The notes beneath the pieces were generated by a model. It did not search any database. It saw only the letters and a list, made by a program, of their open reading frames with translations, and was not told where the DNA came from. Of a stretch of DNA of 64,000 nucleotides, positions 32,912-43,422 are shown one piece after another (the first letter of the stretch is position 1; every line of letters begins with the position of its first letter). Source of the stretch: Hygrocybe punicea (lineage: Eukaryota > Basidiomycota > Agaricomycetes > Agaricales > Hygrophoraceae); assembly GCA_963556145.1 (NCBI GenBank), contig OY744468.1, positions 4,278,001-4,342,000 of the forward strand. The letters are read 5' to 3'. A program made the translations under genes and the position numbers.

Positions 32912-33153
32912 TGTGGTGAACGCAGCCTTTGTAGGTGCAGATTCGGGGTGTGCAAGTCCTTGTCATTGGGGTGAAAACCCAAAACTCAGCTTGTTTGTAT
33001 GTATGTACACAAAACACTATATAGGTACTGTATAGTATCTATAAAAGGGAGTGTACTAAGGAAATGGAATATAATGAAGAGAGAGGAATGCAGAGGGAAG
33101 GAGGATGAAGGAAAATAGAAGGATATGTGCCCACAGAGATATGGATCTCTACA
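32912..33153 (-). repeat. 3' LTR of element E
   Basis: 242 bp, tgtggtgaacgc..ctctaca on the plus strand. Nearly identical to 43177-43418 and to the solo copy 14003-14244. Confidence 0.85.
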
Positions 33154-33985
33154 TCCACAGGGGACTCTAATAATGACTGCTCTCAGTCATAAACACAAGG
33201 ATAATAAAGAAATAAAAAAAGTGGGAGGGAAAGAAAGTGGGTGGGGAATATACTCAAAGATAAAATAAAAACTCAAACCACAAGCTGCCTCCTTTCCAGA
33301 CTCTCTATCCTTCCTGACATCTCTGCTAACCCCTGCTTGAAAATCTTGAGGGCCTTGAGGGTGATTATGGCAAGCTTGATGGCGAGTGAGGTTGCTGGAG
33401 GAAGATCATTGGTGACAATGGGCTAGGTAGAGTCAGGATCGGGTGCTGAGGGGGAAGTGATTCTGAAAAGTCCATTGAGGACACGTGGGAAGGGGTTGTC
33501 AAGGGGTATCAGGGTCAAAGGTGGTGTGGGTGAGGGTGAAGCAAGAGGGAAGGGGAGGTCGTCAATGGCAGAGGGTTGGTGTACTAAACTCATAGAGTAA
33601 ATCGGTAGGGGTGCTACAATGAGGGGAGATGGTGGCGGGGACATAGGCAAAGGTGCAGGGATGGAGACATGGGCATAGGATGATGGAGATGTGGGTATGA
33701 GGTCAAGGAACAGATGTTGGCGGCCAATGAGTGTGGGTGCATGGAGTTGTAGAAATGGGGTCTGGGGATCTTTGTGCAGGGTTGGGAACAATGACAGAGG
33801 TGTTGATGGGAGTGATGGAGCTTGGGCGTAGGTGTAGGGATTCGGTTGCGAGTGCGTCGGGTTAGGGAACAGGTTTGGGCATCCAGTGAGTGCGGGTTCG
33901 TGGTTGTGACCAACTGGGGGCTTTGTTTGAGCTTGCAAATGGACTTGAGGGGTGTTGTGGGGTTGGTCGAGGGCATAGGTAGTCG
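33154..33985 (-). pseudogene. Proline-rich reading region of element E, 3' part
   Basis: On the minus strand 33938-33423 is open and encodes a Pro/Ser/Thr/Leu/His-rich low-complexity chain with PLPMSPPPSP-like runs. It probably continues the frames at 39399-40647 and 42439-42702 across the later insertions. Low complexity prevents family assignment. Bases 33154-33420 are non-coding and A-rich. Confidence 0.4.
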
Positions 33986-34242
33986 ACTGGGGGTAAGGGA
34001 TAACACGGATGCAGGTGGACCTGCAGATGGTTCAGGTATCATCCGTGGGACACCTGCAGGTTTCAGGTGCACAGCCACATCCGACCTGGGACATCCGTAC
34101 CTGCACGGATGTCAGTAGGTCATCTCGAAAATTTGCATCAATCTGCAGGTACCTGCAGGTCCTAAGGTATCACAAAGGATCCAGTCCAGACATGCCACAG
34201 GTCCCCGACAAAGTGAGTGATTCAACACACTTTGTGGCATGA

Positions 34243-35926
34243 ACTACCATTGTTCCAACCGTATATTAACCTCAGAGATGCATCCTGAGCATTCAACAAC
34301 CCATCAACTGCACTACGAGCCTGCCTCAGGATGAGTTTGACTACCATCACCTCTGACAATGGCAATAAAAGGTTCAACCTGTTTGCGAACACTCAGCAAT
34401 GCTATATTCATGCATTTCATTCTGCCACACGCTGGCTGGCATCAGCAGACCAAGCATCAAAGCTTGTCCACAATCATCTTGACCTTCTCTATCGTGTGTT
34501 GGAGAACATCACACGCACTCCAACTACACCTGAATCCATTGCCCATGAACACGAGGTGCTTGATCTCCTCACTGTCATCAACCATGCAAACTACGCTGGT
34601 GGGACTAAGGGAGTTGTTGATGCGATAGAGAGGTCTCATACCCATTTCCTGGTGAGCATTCAATTCAGTAATGTATGTATACCACACAATAGCTAATGTT
34701 GTTCAAGGTCCTCGATGATTTCATCAAAGATAGTAGGGGTGAGACGGAACATCATAATGTACTTGCCGATGAAGCATTGCCATCTCTCGAACTAGTAGAC
34801 TAGCACATAAATATTATAGTTCTGTCGGAAATAAAGAATTAACAGGTACATACCCTTCATTTTCCTTCACTCCGTCCAATGAGGTAGTTATCATTTTGGG
34901 GCGTTGCGTTGAGACAGAATCGTCCCAGTTCTGCACGAAAATCAACCATATTATTCCCCTTCATTCATACATGGTGCGGACAATTATATTCTTCACCACC
35001 AGATTCCAATGGTACACTTCAGGATGTCTGACGAAGCCTCGGGGCTGGTGAAGGTTGGACCCCAGTGGGAAGTCCATGATTTAGGGCCGTGGGAGGGGTG
35101 GAATTGTGAGGAGATCTTCATAAATGGCCAAAAGCTCTGCTTCCAAGAAGGCAGGCAGGTCCAGAACGGATTCCTGAAATCGAAGACTTGTGATGAGGCT
35201 GCTTCAGGGAGAAATGAAGTAAAATGCGCACAACCTCAGATACCACTGTCCCGCAATGATTGTACACGTCATTCCAATTCTGTCTCTGGTCTGTTACCCG
35301 TCCTCGCAGTCAACATCCCTGCTCTGCCAAGGTGTCGTCTCCGTCTGGGATACAGAATAAAAACTTGGGTGATGAGTGACGAAAACACAAGTCGCACCTA
35401 ATAAACGATTGCGACACTCTGCATCGTCTGCATACGGTTCAGTTGTCGTCAAATCGGGCTGGTGCGTTCGAACTTGTGGGATAACTGGTCGAGATGCCAA
35501 ACCTTCATCTGCGGTTTATATGTACCAGTAGTAATGGCATGATGCCCGTCTTGAGTGGTTTTGATACGATTGCTTGCCTCAGGGAATTCGAAGCCTTGAA
35601 TGAGTTCTATGGCACCTTTCACTGTGTAAATGTCCCCAAACTTGTGAGTTTGGTAAAATGCACCTGTTCGTATGAGCTTGCTGACTGAGGCAGACTAGTA
35701 ATATTTTGCATATTCCAGTAATCGATTGTAGCTAGATATGAGCGGAATTTAATCGACTTAAACTAGGTAATCAAAAATAATCTATGCTAAATTCCGCACT
35801 TCCCACTCCCACTGGGCGTTGGACCCTCATTGTTAAATGCCACCTTCTTTGAAGTTCTTTCACATATATAAAAGACAATGCCAGCTTTGATTCTTGTTTC
35901 AATTCTCTCTTCAATCTATTGCTGAC
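34243..35926. other. Non-coding 5' part of the hAT element
   Basis: Between the subterminal repeats and the transposase start. A plus-strand frame at 34331-34696 reads SLTTITSDNGNKRFNLFANT and onward and looks protein-like but short; it may be an additional or captured ORF. 35000-35500 has only short frames. A promoter-like acatatataaaag lies at about 35862, 65 bases before the transposase ATG. Confidence 0.4.
35860..35873 (+). promoter_or_regulatory. TATA-like box upstream of the hAT transposase
   Basis: cacatatataaaag ends about 55 nt before the transposase ATG at 35927. Position and sequence fit a core promoter; no experiment supports it. Confidence 0.45.
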
Positions 35927-38814
35927 ATGAGAGGGCGAAAGCGAACCCGTTCTTCTTCTCCCTCATCCTTGCATTCTCCTACACGTTCATGTTCACGTTC
36001 ATCCCATTCTGTCTCATCATCCCAACCTAGCAGTTCTGCTCCTGCTGTCACCAATATTGCGCGAGCTAGAGTGGCACAGAAAGAACAAAAATATGATGGA
36101 AAGACAGATGCAGAGATCCTTGGTAAGTTTGCTATAATATTTCCTCATTTGATACTCTGATGTGTTCTCAAAGCACTCCAGCAAGCTGGCTGGCGTTCCA
36201 AAGTCTACGAGCACTTTAACCCTCCCATCATTGTCAAGGTTAGGGGTGATATTAAGTACAAATTTGTTTGTAAGAAGTGCGACACTATTTCTTTCTGCAT
36301 GGTCAAAGTCAAACCTATTTCTTTTAGGAACCCAAGCAAGTTTTTGTTACGCGGTCGCTACGAAGACTCGACGAAGAACATGCTTGATCATCAGCAAGGT
36401 TGTGACCCTCCAGACACCCCAGAATCCAAACAGATAACTGGTTTCAGTAGCGGTGCAAAGTACTCAGATGCCCGCTTTCGGTATCTCCTTGCAATGTGGT
36501 GTGCGCGCCGACACCGGCCGTTTAATATTGTGACTGATGAGGAGCTTGTGGAAATCTTTATGATGTTGTATGCTCATGTCGAGGTACCCCACCCTGTCAC
36601 TGTATCTCGAGATGTAAAGGAGATATTCCGACAATGTAAACGAAATGTGGTGGACACCCTTCAGGTAGTGACCATAGTACGTTCTCATCACATTCTGATG
36701 CCTTGTTAGATGCACCCAGGAAAGCTCCACATCGGTGTCGATGGATGGACATCTCCCAATGTGTTTTCATTTCTGGGGATAACGGTGCACCGAGTAGTTG
36801 AAGGAAGGATACAGACTTTTATCCTCGATTTTATCAAGTATGTTCAACTGTTCTCAAAATCTCAATAGCTTGTTTAATGCTTGTAGATTGGCGAAAGGCC
36901 ATACAGGCGAATATCTCGCACAGAAGCTTGCCGGTTGTCTGATAGATTATAAGATCAACGACAAGGTACTCATTCTTTACTCATGTTGACTCTTGCTCAT
37001 CCTATATAGATCCTTGCAGTCATTTGCAACAATGCAGAAAATAACTCGACACTGGTCAAAGAGCTTGAGAAGCTTCTAGTAGGATTCACAGGACCGGCAG
37101 GTCATGTTCGTTGCTTTGCTCACATACTTAACCTTGTTGTCAAGATATGTCGTAGTTTCTTCCCTTATATACTGTTGTCGATTGCCTTCACAGGCCATAC
37201 TACATCAGTTTGCGAGAACCTGCAAGGCCTCTGACAATGAAGAAGGCAATGAAGAAGATGAAGACATTCTAAATGCTATGGAAGAACCTGAGGACGAACA
37301 AGATGCAGAAGCATGTGATGGTGAAGATGATGATGGGGAGGCGAGTGATGAGGCCATGTTGGAGGACATAGATAGGGAGCTGGCCCAGGAAGTTGATGAG
37401 CATGACTTGCCTAAGCTCACTAGAGATGATATTAATGTCGGTTGTTTCTCAATCTACAAGGTAAGTAAACCTAATCTCTGTTTGCTCTGAGTCCTGACGA
37501 ATCTCCTGCCAGATCACTCATCTGTTAAAGAAAGTTTTTAACAATCCCACAATATGTAATGAGCTTGCTAACCTATGTACCGCTCATGTCAACGCAAACG
37601 ATTAACCTGTGCCACTCAAGGAACAAGTGCTTCTGCACTCAGTTCCTACATGATGGAACTCTGTGGCTGAGATGATTGGCCATGCACTGGCCCTTAAACC
37701 TGTTTTGTACAACCTTTGTGACCAGGCACAGTTCAACAAGAGAGAGGGAGTGAGACTTCGTCAATATATCATTCAAGATGATGAGTGGTTTTTGCTTGAG
37801 CAGCTATGGCCATTGCTCGACGTATGTTTCATCTTTGATTCACTTGGGGACCATGTTGACCAGACATCAGGTTTTTCTGTTCATCACGAAAGAGGTTTCG
37901 AAGAGTGCTATTCCATGTATCCATCAAGTGATTCCATTCATGGACAGCTTATTTGATACATTGGATGACTATGCCAGTGACCATGATAAGCTCCCTGCCA
38001 TCCAAATGGCAGCAAAGCGTGGGCTTACAGTTCTTAAGAAGTACTATGGCAAGATGGATGAGTCAGCTATCTTTTGAATTGCAATGAGTATATAGACCTT
38101 TTACGTATCATGTCAATACTGAATACCAGACCTACAGTTCTTCACCCTGCATACAAGACGGAGTACTTTCGATCCCATGGCTGGCCGGAAGATTGGATTG
38201 CAACAGCGGTCAAACTATTACGTGCAGACTGGATAAAGATGTACAAAGTTGCCGCTGTCCCTGATACAGAGACTTCGGCACAATCTACTATCATTGGTGC
38301 AGTATGTATCTAAGCTCTCTTAGTAAAGACATGTTTCATACTGAGATGATTTATAGAACCCTCTTCGAAACAAGTACTTTGGTAATATCCTGCAGCCAAT
38401 GGCCACAGTGGCATCCGATACATTAGATGCATACCTTGCTGCTCCTGTGATCCCGTCTATTCAAGACCCACTCAGTTACTGGCAAGCCACAGTATTGAAC
38501 AAGGATCCTCTGGCGCCAATGGCTCTTGATTATCTGTCAACACCGGGTATGTCTCTTCATGTCTAAGGTGCTAATACTGAAATTTCCATGCAGCGGCTTC
38601 AACAGATGTTGAACGAGCATTTTCGAGAGGGAGGCTAACTGTATCTCATCTGCGTCACTCACTCTCAGATGAATCAACTCGTGCCACAACTATTCTGGGA
38701 TCCTGGGCTGATGTTCCAGGTATTGTTCATGATAATGACCTAGTTGCTCACATTAAGGAAAAGAAATTTCGGTGGCCAAAGGAGGCAGAAAGTGACATTA
38801 TCATTATAGATTAA
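35927..38814 (+). pseudogene. hAT-family transposase, multi-exon, with three nonsense codons
   Basis: Starts MRGRKRTRSSSP. The exons, joined by introns of about 45-60 nt, encode: a Ser/Arg-rich N-terminus; a BED-like region (FVCKKCDT, LDHQQGC near 36270-36400); the RNase H-like catalytic region (LHIGVDGWTSPNVFSFLGITVH, near 36725; VRCFAHILNLVVK near 37108); an acidic insert (37220-37400); and the C-terminal hAT dimerisation domain (YWQA near 38480; STDVERAFSRGRLTVSHLRHSL near 38605-38670; ending DIIIID). Nonsense codons: TAA 37603-37605, TGA 37651-37653 (VPT*WNS, where hAT proteins have Arg), TGA 38075-38077 (again in an Arg position). The rest stays readable, so decay is recent. Its role was cut-and-paste transposition in the nucleus. 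Confidence 0.92.
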
Positions 38815-39087
38815 CATACTTAGATGTTACTCGCAGATATCCACAGGTATACCTGCAGGTAATGTGGATATCCGTTGGTTGACAGGTACCCTGCAGGTTC
38901 ACCCAGTGGATTTCAGTAGCCATAGTAGTATTACCTGGCGGATGTAGGTTTGATATATGAGAAATGCACTACCTGCAGGTGCAGATGCGGATGACCCAGT
39001 GGATCATCCGAGTTATGCCTTAACTGGGGGTGGACGAAGATGGGAATTGTTGGGAATTGGGGATTGAGAGTGGGGGTCAACGTGGTG

Positions 39088-39390
39088 TAGTGTTGCCACA
39101 GCTTGGCTAGCCAAGCCACAGCTACAGCTTAGCTGGCCAGCTAGCTGCAGCTATTCTCTAGCTGAAGCTGCAACACAAATTTGTGCTGTATTAAGGGATA
39201 TGAGCTGCAAATAGGCTAACCTCTTGTTTGCACATCTATAAGGGGTCTAACAACCTAGATTAACAATAGCTATATGTCATCTAGAGCTGAATATTCAGAT
39301 ATCTTGGATTAGCTGAAAGTTTAGCTGATTTGTAGCTGAACACCAGCTATGGCTACAAGCCAGCTAATAGCTGTAGCTGTGGCAACACTA
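39088..39390. mobile_element. hAT-type MITE, 303 bp
   Basis: Perfect 8-bp TSD ACGTGGTG (39080-39087 and 39391-39398). Terminal inverted repeat TAGTGTTGCCACAGCT of at least 16 bp. Many agctg/cagct repeats inside each end. No coding capacity. The first ten bases of its TIR, TAGTGTTGCC, also end the 26446-27876 element, so both belong to one mobilisable group. Confidence 0.95.
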
Positions 39391-39398
39391 ACGTGGTG

Positions 39399-40647
39399 TG
39401 ACGTGGCAGCTCGTGTGAAATGAAGAGGGATGGGGGCAGACTCGTTTTGGACAGGAAGGGGCCATACAGAGGTGCGGGGGCATGAACAAGAGTGTTGGGG
39501 CTGGCATACGTGGTGGTCATTGGCCTCGCATGGTGGGATATGGGGGTTGGGTGTTGGGTGACGTGGCACAGCGTTGAGGGCTCAAATGCCACGGGGATGG
39601 CTTGTATGGCATTGTGTGGCCTTGGGAAGTGGTATGAGGCAGTGGGTGGTCCAGTGAAGGTGAGCAGCTGGGGATGTCGAGTAGGCAGGGGTATGAGGTG
39701 GGTTGGTGTGGCATGGCGTTGGGGACTTGATAATGGCAGCGGTGGCTGGTACAGACTCATGAGGGGTGCTGTGGGGTGCTGGGAAGCAGTGCAAGGCAGC
39801 AGGGTGTCTAACGATGGTGGGAGAGGCTGGGGACGTCGAATAGGCGGGTGTATGACACTGAGTGATGTGGCATGCGCATGGGACCTCATTAACAGCAGGG
39901 GCGGCTCATGGGGGCTTGCGAAGGATGGTGTGGGGACTTAGGGGGTTGTACAAGGTGGCAGGTCATCCAATGAAGGGAGGCGAGGCCAGGGACATTGAAT
40001 AGGCTGGTGCATGAGGCAGATCGATGTGGCACACGAGTGGGGCCTCAATAACAGCAAGGGCAGCTGGTATGGACTTGCAAGGGATGCTGTGGTGTGCTGA
40101 GATGTGGTGTGAGGTGGTGGGGTGTCTAACGAAGGCGTGAATGGCTGGGGATGTCGAGTAGATGGAGGTACCAAACAGGTTCGCGTGACTTGGCATAGGG
40201 GACTTGACAATGGCAGGGGCGGCTCATATGGACTTGTGAGGGATGCCATGAGGTGCTGGGAAGTTGTACGAGGTGGTGGTTGGTCCGACGAAGGTGGGAG
40301 GGGCCATGGGCGTCGACTTGCTGGAGGCACGAGGTGGGTTGGCATGACTAGCGGCCACGTCATCCAAACGGTGTGGGAATGGCTCGTTAGTGATACTGAA
40401 AGAAGATGGGGGGGTGTATGAAGGCATAGGGGGTGGTCCCGAGAAAGGAGAGAGGCTGGGTGATGTGGGTATGTGCACTTGGCATTGCGGGTCCTGGAAT
40501 TCGATGAGGTTGGTCCACCACGGTGATGACAACATGTGTGAGGGTGCTGGGGCCTGTATGGATGCATAAAATGCAGTCTGTGGGCATAGGATGCATGGGG
40601 AGGTGGGAGCTGGACTGGGTACGTGACTTTGTTGATGGTGATGTGGC
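39399..40647 (-). pseudogene. Proline-rich reading region of element E, middle part
   Basis: Minus-strand frames here encode a Pro/His/Ser/Thr-rich chain without conserved residues (PLPPSLDTLLPCTASQHPT type). Much of it is built from a 157-bp tandem repeat (39590-40350), and overlapping long frames on both strands are a by-product of that composition. The frames switch several times. I regard it as non-functional or low-complexity filler in a non-autonomous element. Confidence 0.4.
39590..40350. repeat. Minisatellite, about 157-bp unit, nearly five copies
   Basis: The unit contains gacttgtgagggatgctgtggggtg, then gggaag.tgtacgaggtggtgg, aacgaaggtgggagaggctgggga, cgtcgagtaggcgg and ggcaggggcggctcat. 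Copies begin near 39596, 39761, 39914, 40071 and 40228 (spacing 165, 153, 157, 157). Divergence between copies is roughly 20 percent by eye. Confidence 0.85.
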
Positions 40648-40651
40648 ACGT

Positions 40652-42434
40652 TGTAGAGACTCAACGTTCCCCTAAGTCCGTATCATTGATATATCACAAA
40701 TTCGGACGAACCCGATACCTCCAAACAACTTGCATTCCAACCCGACGTAACCCAACATGACATGACCTGACGTGACCCAACATATGCCGCTTTGTCATGG
40801 CCGCTTTTGGACCAAATCTGGCAGCCTCATAAGCCACGGAGTCCCAATTCTAGGAGACGGATCTCATTGGACATGATTCCCGACTTCAGACTTGCCTTAT
40901 ATATGCGTTGTAGAGACTCGACGTCCCTCTCTGAGTCCATATCGTCGATATATCACGAATCCGGATGAACCCACTGCCTCCATTCAACTCGCATTCGAAC
41001 CCGACATAACCCGACATAACCCAATGTGACGTGACCCGACGTATGCCGCTTCATCACAGCCACTCTCGGACCAAATCCAGCAGCCTCAGAAGCCCTGGAG
41101 TTCTAATTATAGGAGATGGATCTCATCGGACTCAATCCCCGACTTCGGATTTACCTTATTTGTGCATCCCCTCGTCCTTTTGGAGATATGTAGGACTTTT
41201 TAGATCTTTTCCTTGGATATTCATTTTCCCCTCCATTTTCCTGTCTTCGTCGCATTGCAACCCCCCTTTCCACATCTCCATTCCATCTTTTCTTTGTAGT
41301 TTCTATCGGCCGAAGTAGACATGTCCAAAAGTAGCTACACACACATGTACTATAAAAACGGTCCCCGACGACCGTACAAAAAGAGATACCATTAGTCCCC
41401 GTTTCCCTCATAGTCAGAATCATTTTAATCACTTCAAATGCTCGTCCTCGTGGACCCTTAGCTTTTCGTAGTTCACTTCGTTGTCTTTATCCTTGTTCTA
41501 TTATTTGTTCATCGTTTCCAACCCGACCCAACCCGACCCAACCCGCTGTACCCAACATCGTCGACATCGTCGGGTTCATCGTTATTTATCTGTTTTCAGT
41601 CCGTTCATCGCCGGATTTATCGTTATTTATCCAGTTTTACACAGCGGCTTATATTATTACTTTCATTTCCACTTTTACTACTATCCCCGACACTGATTAT
41701 CCACAGTCACTTCTATGCTGACACCCCTAGGCTAGGACTATTTTCTCTTTATTGTTCCGAAGCCACCAAGAACCTGCATCTACAGCATCCCCTCGTCCTT
41801 TCGGAGATATGTAGGACATTTCAGATCTTTTTCATGGATATTCGTTTTCCCTTCCATTTTCCTGTCTTCGTCGCATTGCAACCCCCCTCTTTACATTCCC
41901 ATTCCAACTTCTCTTTGTAGTTTTCCATCGGCCGAAATAGACAAGTCCAAAAGTAGACTACTCACTCATGTACTATAAAAACGGTCCCTGACGACCATAC
42001 AAAAAGAGATACCCTTAGTCCCCATTTCCTTACAGTCAGATTGATCTTTTAATCCCTTCAAATGCTCATCCTTGTAGACCCTTAGACTTTTATAGTTCAC
42101 TTCATCATATTTATCATTGTTCCATTATTCGTTCATCATTTCTGACCCAACCCAAACCAACCCGCCATACCCGACATCGTCGGCATTGTCAGGTTCATTA
42201 TTATTCATTCATTTTCAGTCCATTCATCATTGGGTTCATCATTATTTATCCGTTTTCAGTCCATTAATCGCCAGGTTTGTTATTATTTGTCCAGTTTTAC
42301 ATGGCGGCTGTATATTTTTACTTCCATTTCCACTTCATTTATTAGCCCCGACACTGATTATCCACCATCACTTTCATGCTGACACCCTAGGTTAGGATCT
42401 TATCTCCCAAAGCCACCCTGAACCCGCATCTACA
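40652..42434 (+). mobile_element. LTR A4 of family A, interrupted by LTR A5
   Basis: Left part 40652-40908 and right part 41789-42434 form one family A LTR of about 903 bp, flanked by ACGT (40648-40651) and ACAT (42435-42438), a TSD with one G-to-A change at CpG. The gap holds LTR A5 of the same family. Confidence 0.92.
40909..41784 (+). mobile_element. Solo LTR A5 nested in LTR A4
   Basis: 876 bp, tgtagagactcgacg..gcatctaca. Flanks GCGT (40905-40908) and GCAT (41785-41788) form a TSD with one CpG transition. Typical family A landmarks: ctataaaaacggt near 41350 and cacttctatgctgacacccctaggctagga near the end. Confidence 0.93.
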
Positions 42435-42438
42435 ACAT

Positions 42439-43157
42439 TGGCAGGGTGTCCAAACCGGGGCCAGATTTGCTCATTTGGGATGGCAAAGGCAAACAGGGGG
42501 TGTTGGGATGCGAGATGGGGATGTAGGACATTGAGCGGAGGTGTGTGGGGTGCCCGAGCATTGTCTGGCAGCACCGGAACAGGTTGGTGGCAGGTTCGAC
42601 GGGTTTGGATATGCTTTCCCATGCAGGACCCTCTGTATTGACTAACTGGTATGTACTTTCATCCACAGGTGCATAAGCCTTCATCTTGTTTCCCTTTTTC
42701 ACCTAATCCAACATGTAGTTCTTCTAGTTCTTGAACCTGACTCATTTCGGGTACTTGTGCAACACTTGGCAGATTTTTGTCATTTTTGGGGTCTTCAGAG
42801 GTGGAAGTCAGGCAGAAAACAATGGAATGGAAGTAGATGGCGATGTAATACAGGAGAACATAGGAAAAAGAGAGACTGAAGCTGAGGAAAATTGACAATA
42901 AACAAAAGTCAGGTTCGTCGGCATGTGACATGTCACTGGCTCTGGGACTTGCGAGGGGGAACGGCTGCCATTGGGGAGGGGCAAGAAACCTACAAATAAG
43001 CAAGTAGAGGCTGGATAACATCTTCAGGAAGCTTTTGAAGCTACAAGGCGACGACGAGGTGCAGGAAATCTTTTTTGCAGCCGAAAAAGAGGGTTTTTAT
43101 GCCAAAATGGCAAACAGGGTATAGAAAATACGAGGAAAATGAAGTGAACTGACAGAT
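42439..43157 (-). pseudogene. 5' part of element E interior, broken Gag-like region
   Basis: Starts right after the minus-strand primer site. Minus frames 43021-42659 and 42702-42430 overlap in different phases; one carries SVAQVPEMSQVQELEELHVG, another ESTYQLVNTEGPAWESISKP and a Pro-rich end. It probably decays from a Gag-like ORF, but the family cannot be fixed. Confidence 0.4.
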
Positions 43158-43176
43158 CCTCACAGTGGGCTCCAGT

Positions 43177-43418
43177 TGTGGTGAACGCGGCCTTTGTAGG
43201 CACAGATTTGGGGTGTGCAAGTCCTTGTCATTGGGGTGAAAACCCAAAACTCAGCTTGTTTGTACATATGTACACAAAACACTATATAGGTACTGTATAG
43301 TATCTATAAAAGGGAGTGTACTAAGGAAATGGAATATAATGAAGAGAGGGGAATGCAGAGGGAAGGAGGATGAAGGAAAATAGAAGGATACGTGCCCACA
43401 GAGATATGGATCTCCACA
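43177..43418 (-). repeat. 5' LTR of element E
   Basis: 242 bp; on the minus strand it is followed by ac and the primer-binding site. It contains ctataaaaggg (plus strand, near 43305) and a cactatatagg TATA-like run. Confidence 0.85.
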
Positions 43419-43422
43419 CTGG

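Larger units (their letters stand above)
33994..39022 (+). mobile_element. hAT DNA transposon, full length, degenerate
   Basis: 5,029 bp with a perfect 8-bp TSD ACTGGGGG (33986-33993 and 39023-39030). Terminal inverted repeats start TAAGG(G/C)ATAAC(A/T)CGGATG. Within about 200 bp of each end the palindrome acctgcaggt and catccg/cggatg motifs recur (about 34015-34170, 38840-38990), typical of the subterminal transposase-binding repeats of hAT elements. It encodes a multi-exon transposase on the plus strand. Confidence 0.96.
32912..43418 (-). mobile_element. LTR retroelement E with 242-bp LTRs, heavily nested, 10.5 kb
   Basis: Two direct 242-bp LTRs, 32912-33153 and 43177-43418, flanked on the outside by CCGG (32908-32911) and CTGG (43419-43422), a 4-bp TSD with one CpG transition. 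On the minus strand a 2-nt spacer and TGGAGCCCACTGTGAGG (43174-43158) follow the LTR at 43177, fixing the orientation. The interior has only a Pro/Ser/His-rich minus-strand reading region and no polymerase. Nested inside are a hAT transposon (33994-39022), a hAT MITE (39088-39390) and LTR A4 containing A5 (40652-42434). Without these the element is about 3.4 kb: a small, non-autonomous LTR element (inference). Confidence 0.82.

Noticed and set aside
39353..40664. Overlapping long ORFs on both strands
   Set aside because: Composition effect of a 157-bp G-rich tandem repeat. No frame carries recognisable domains, so none is listed as a functional gene.
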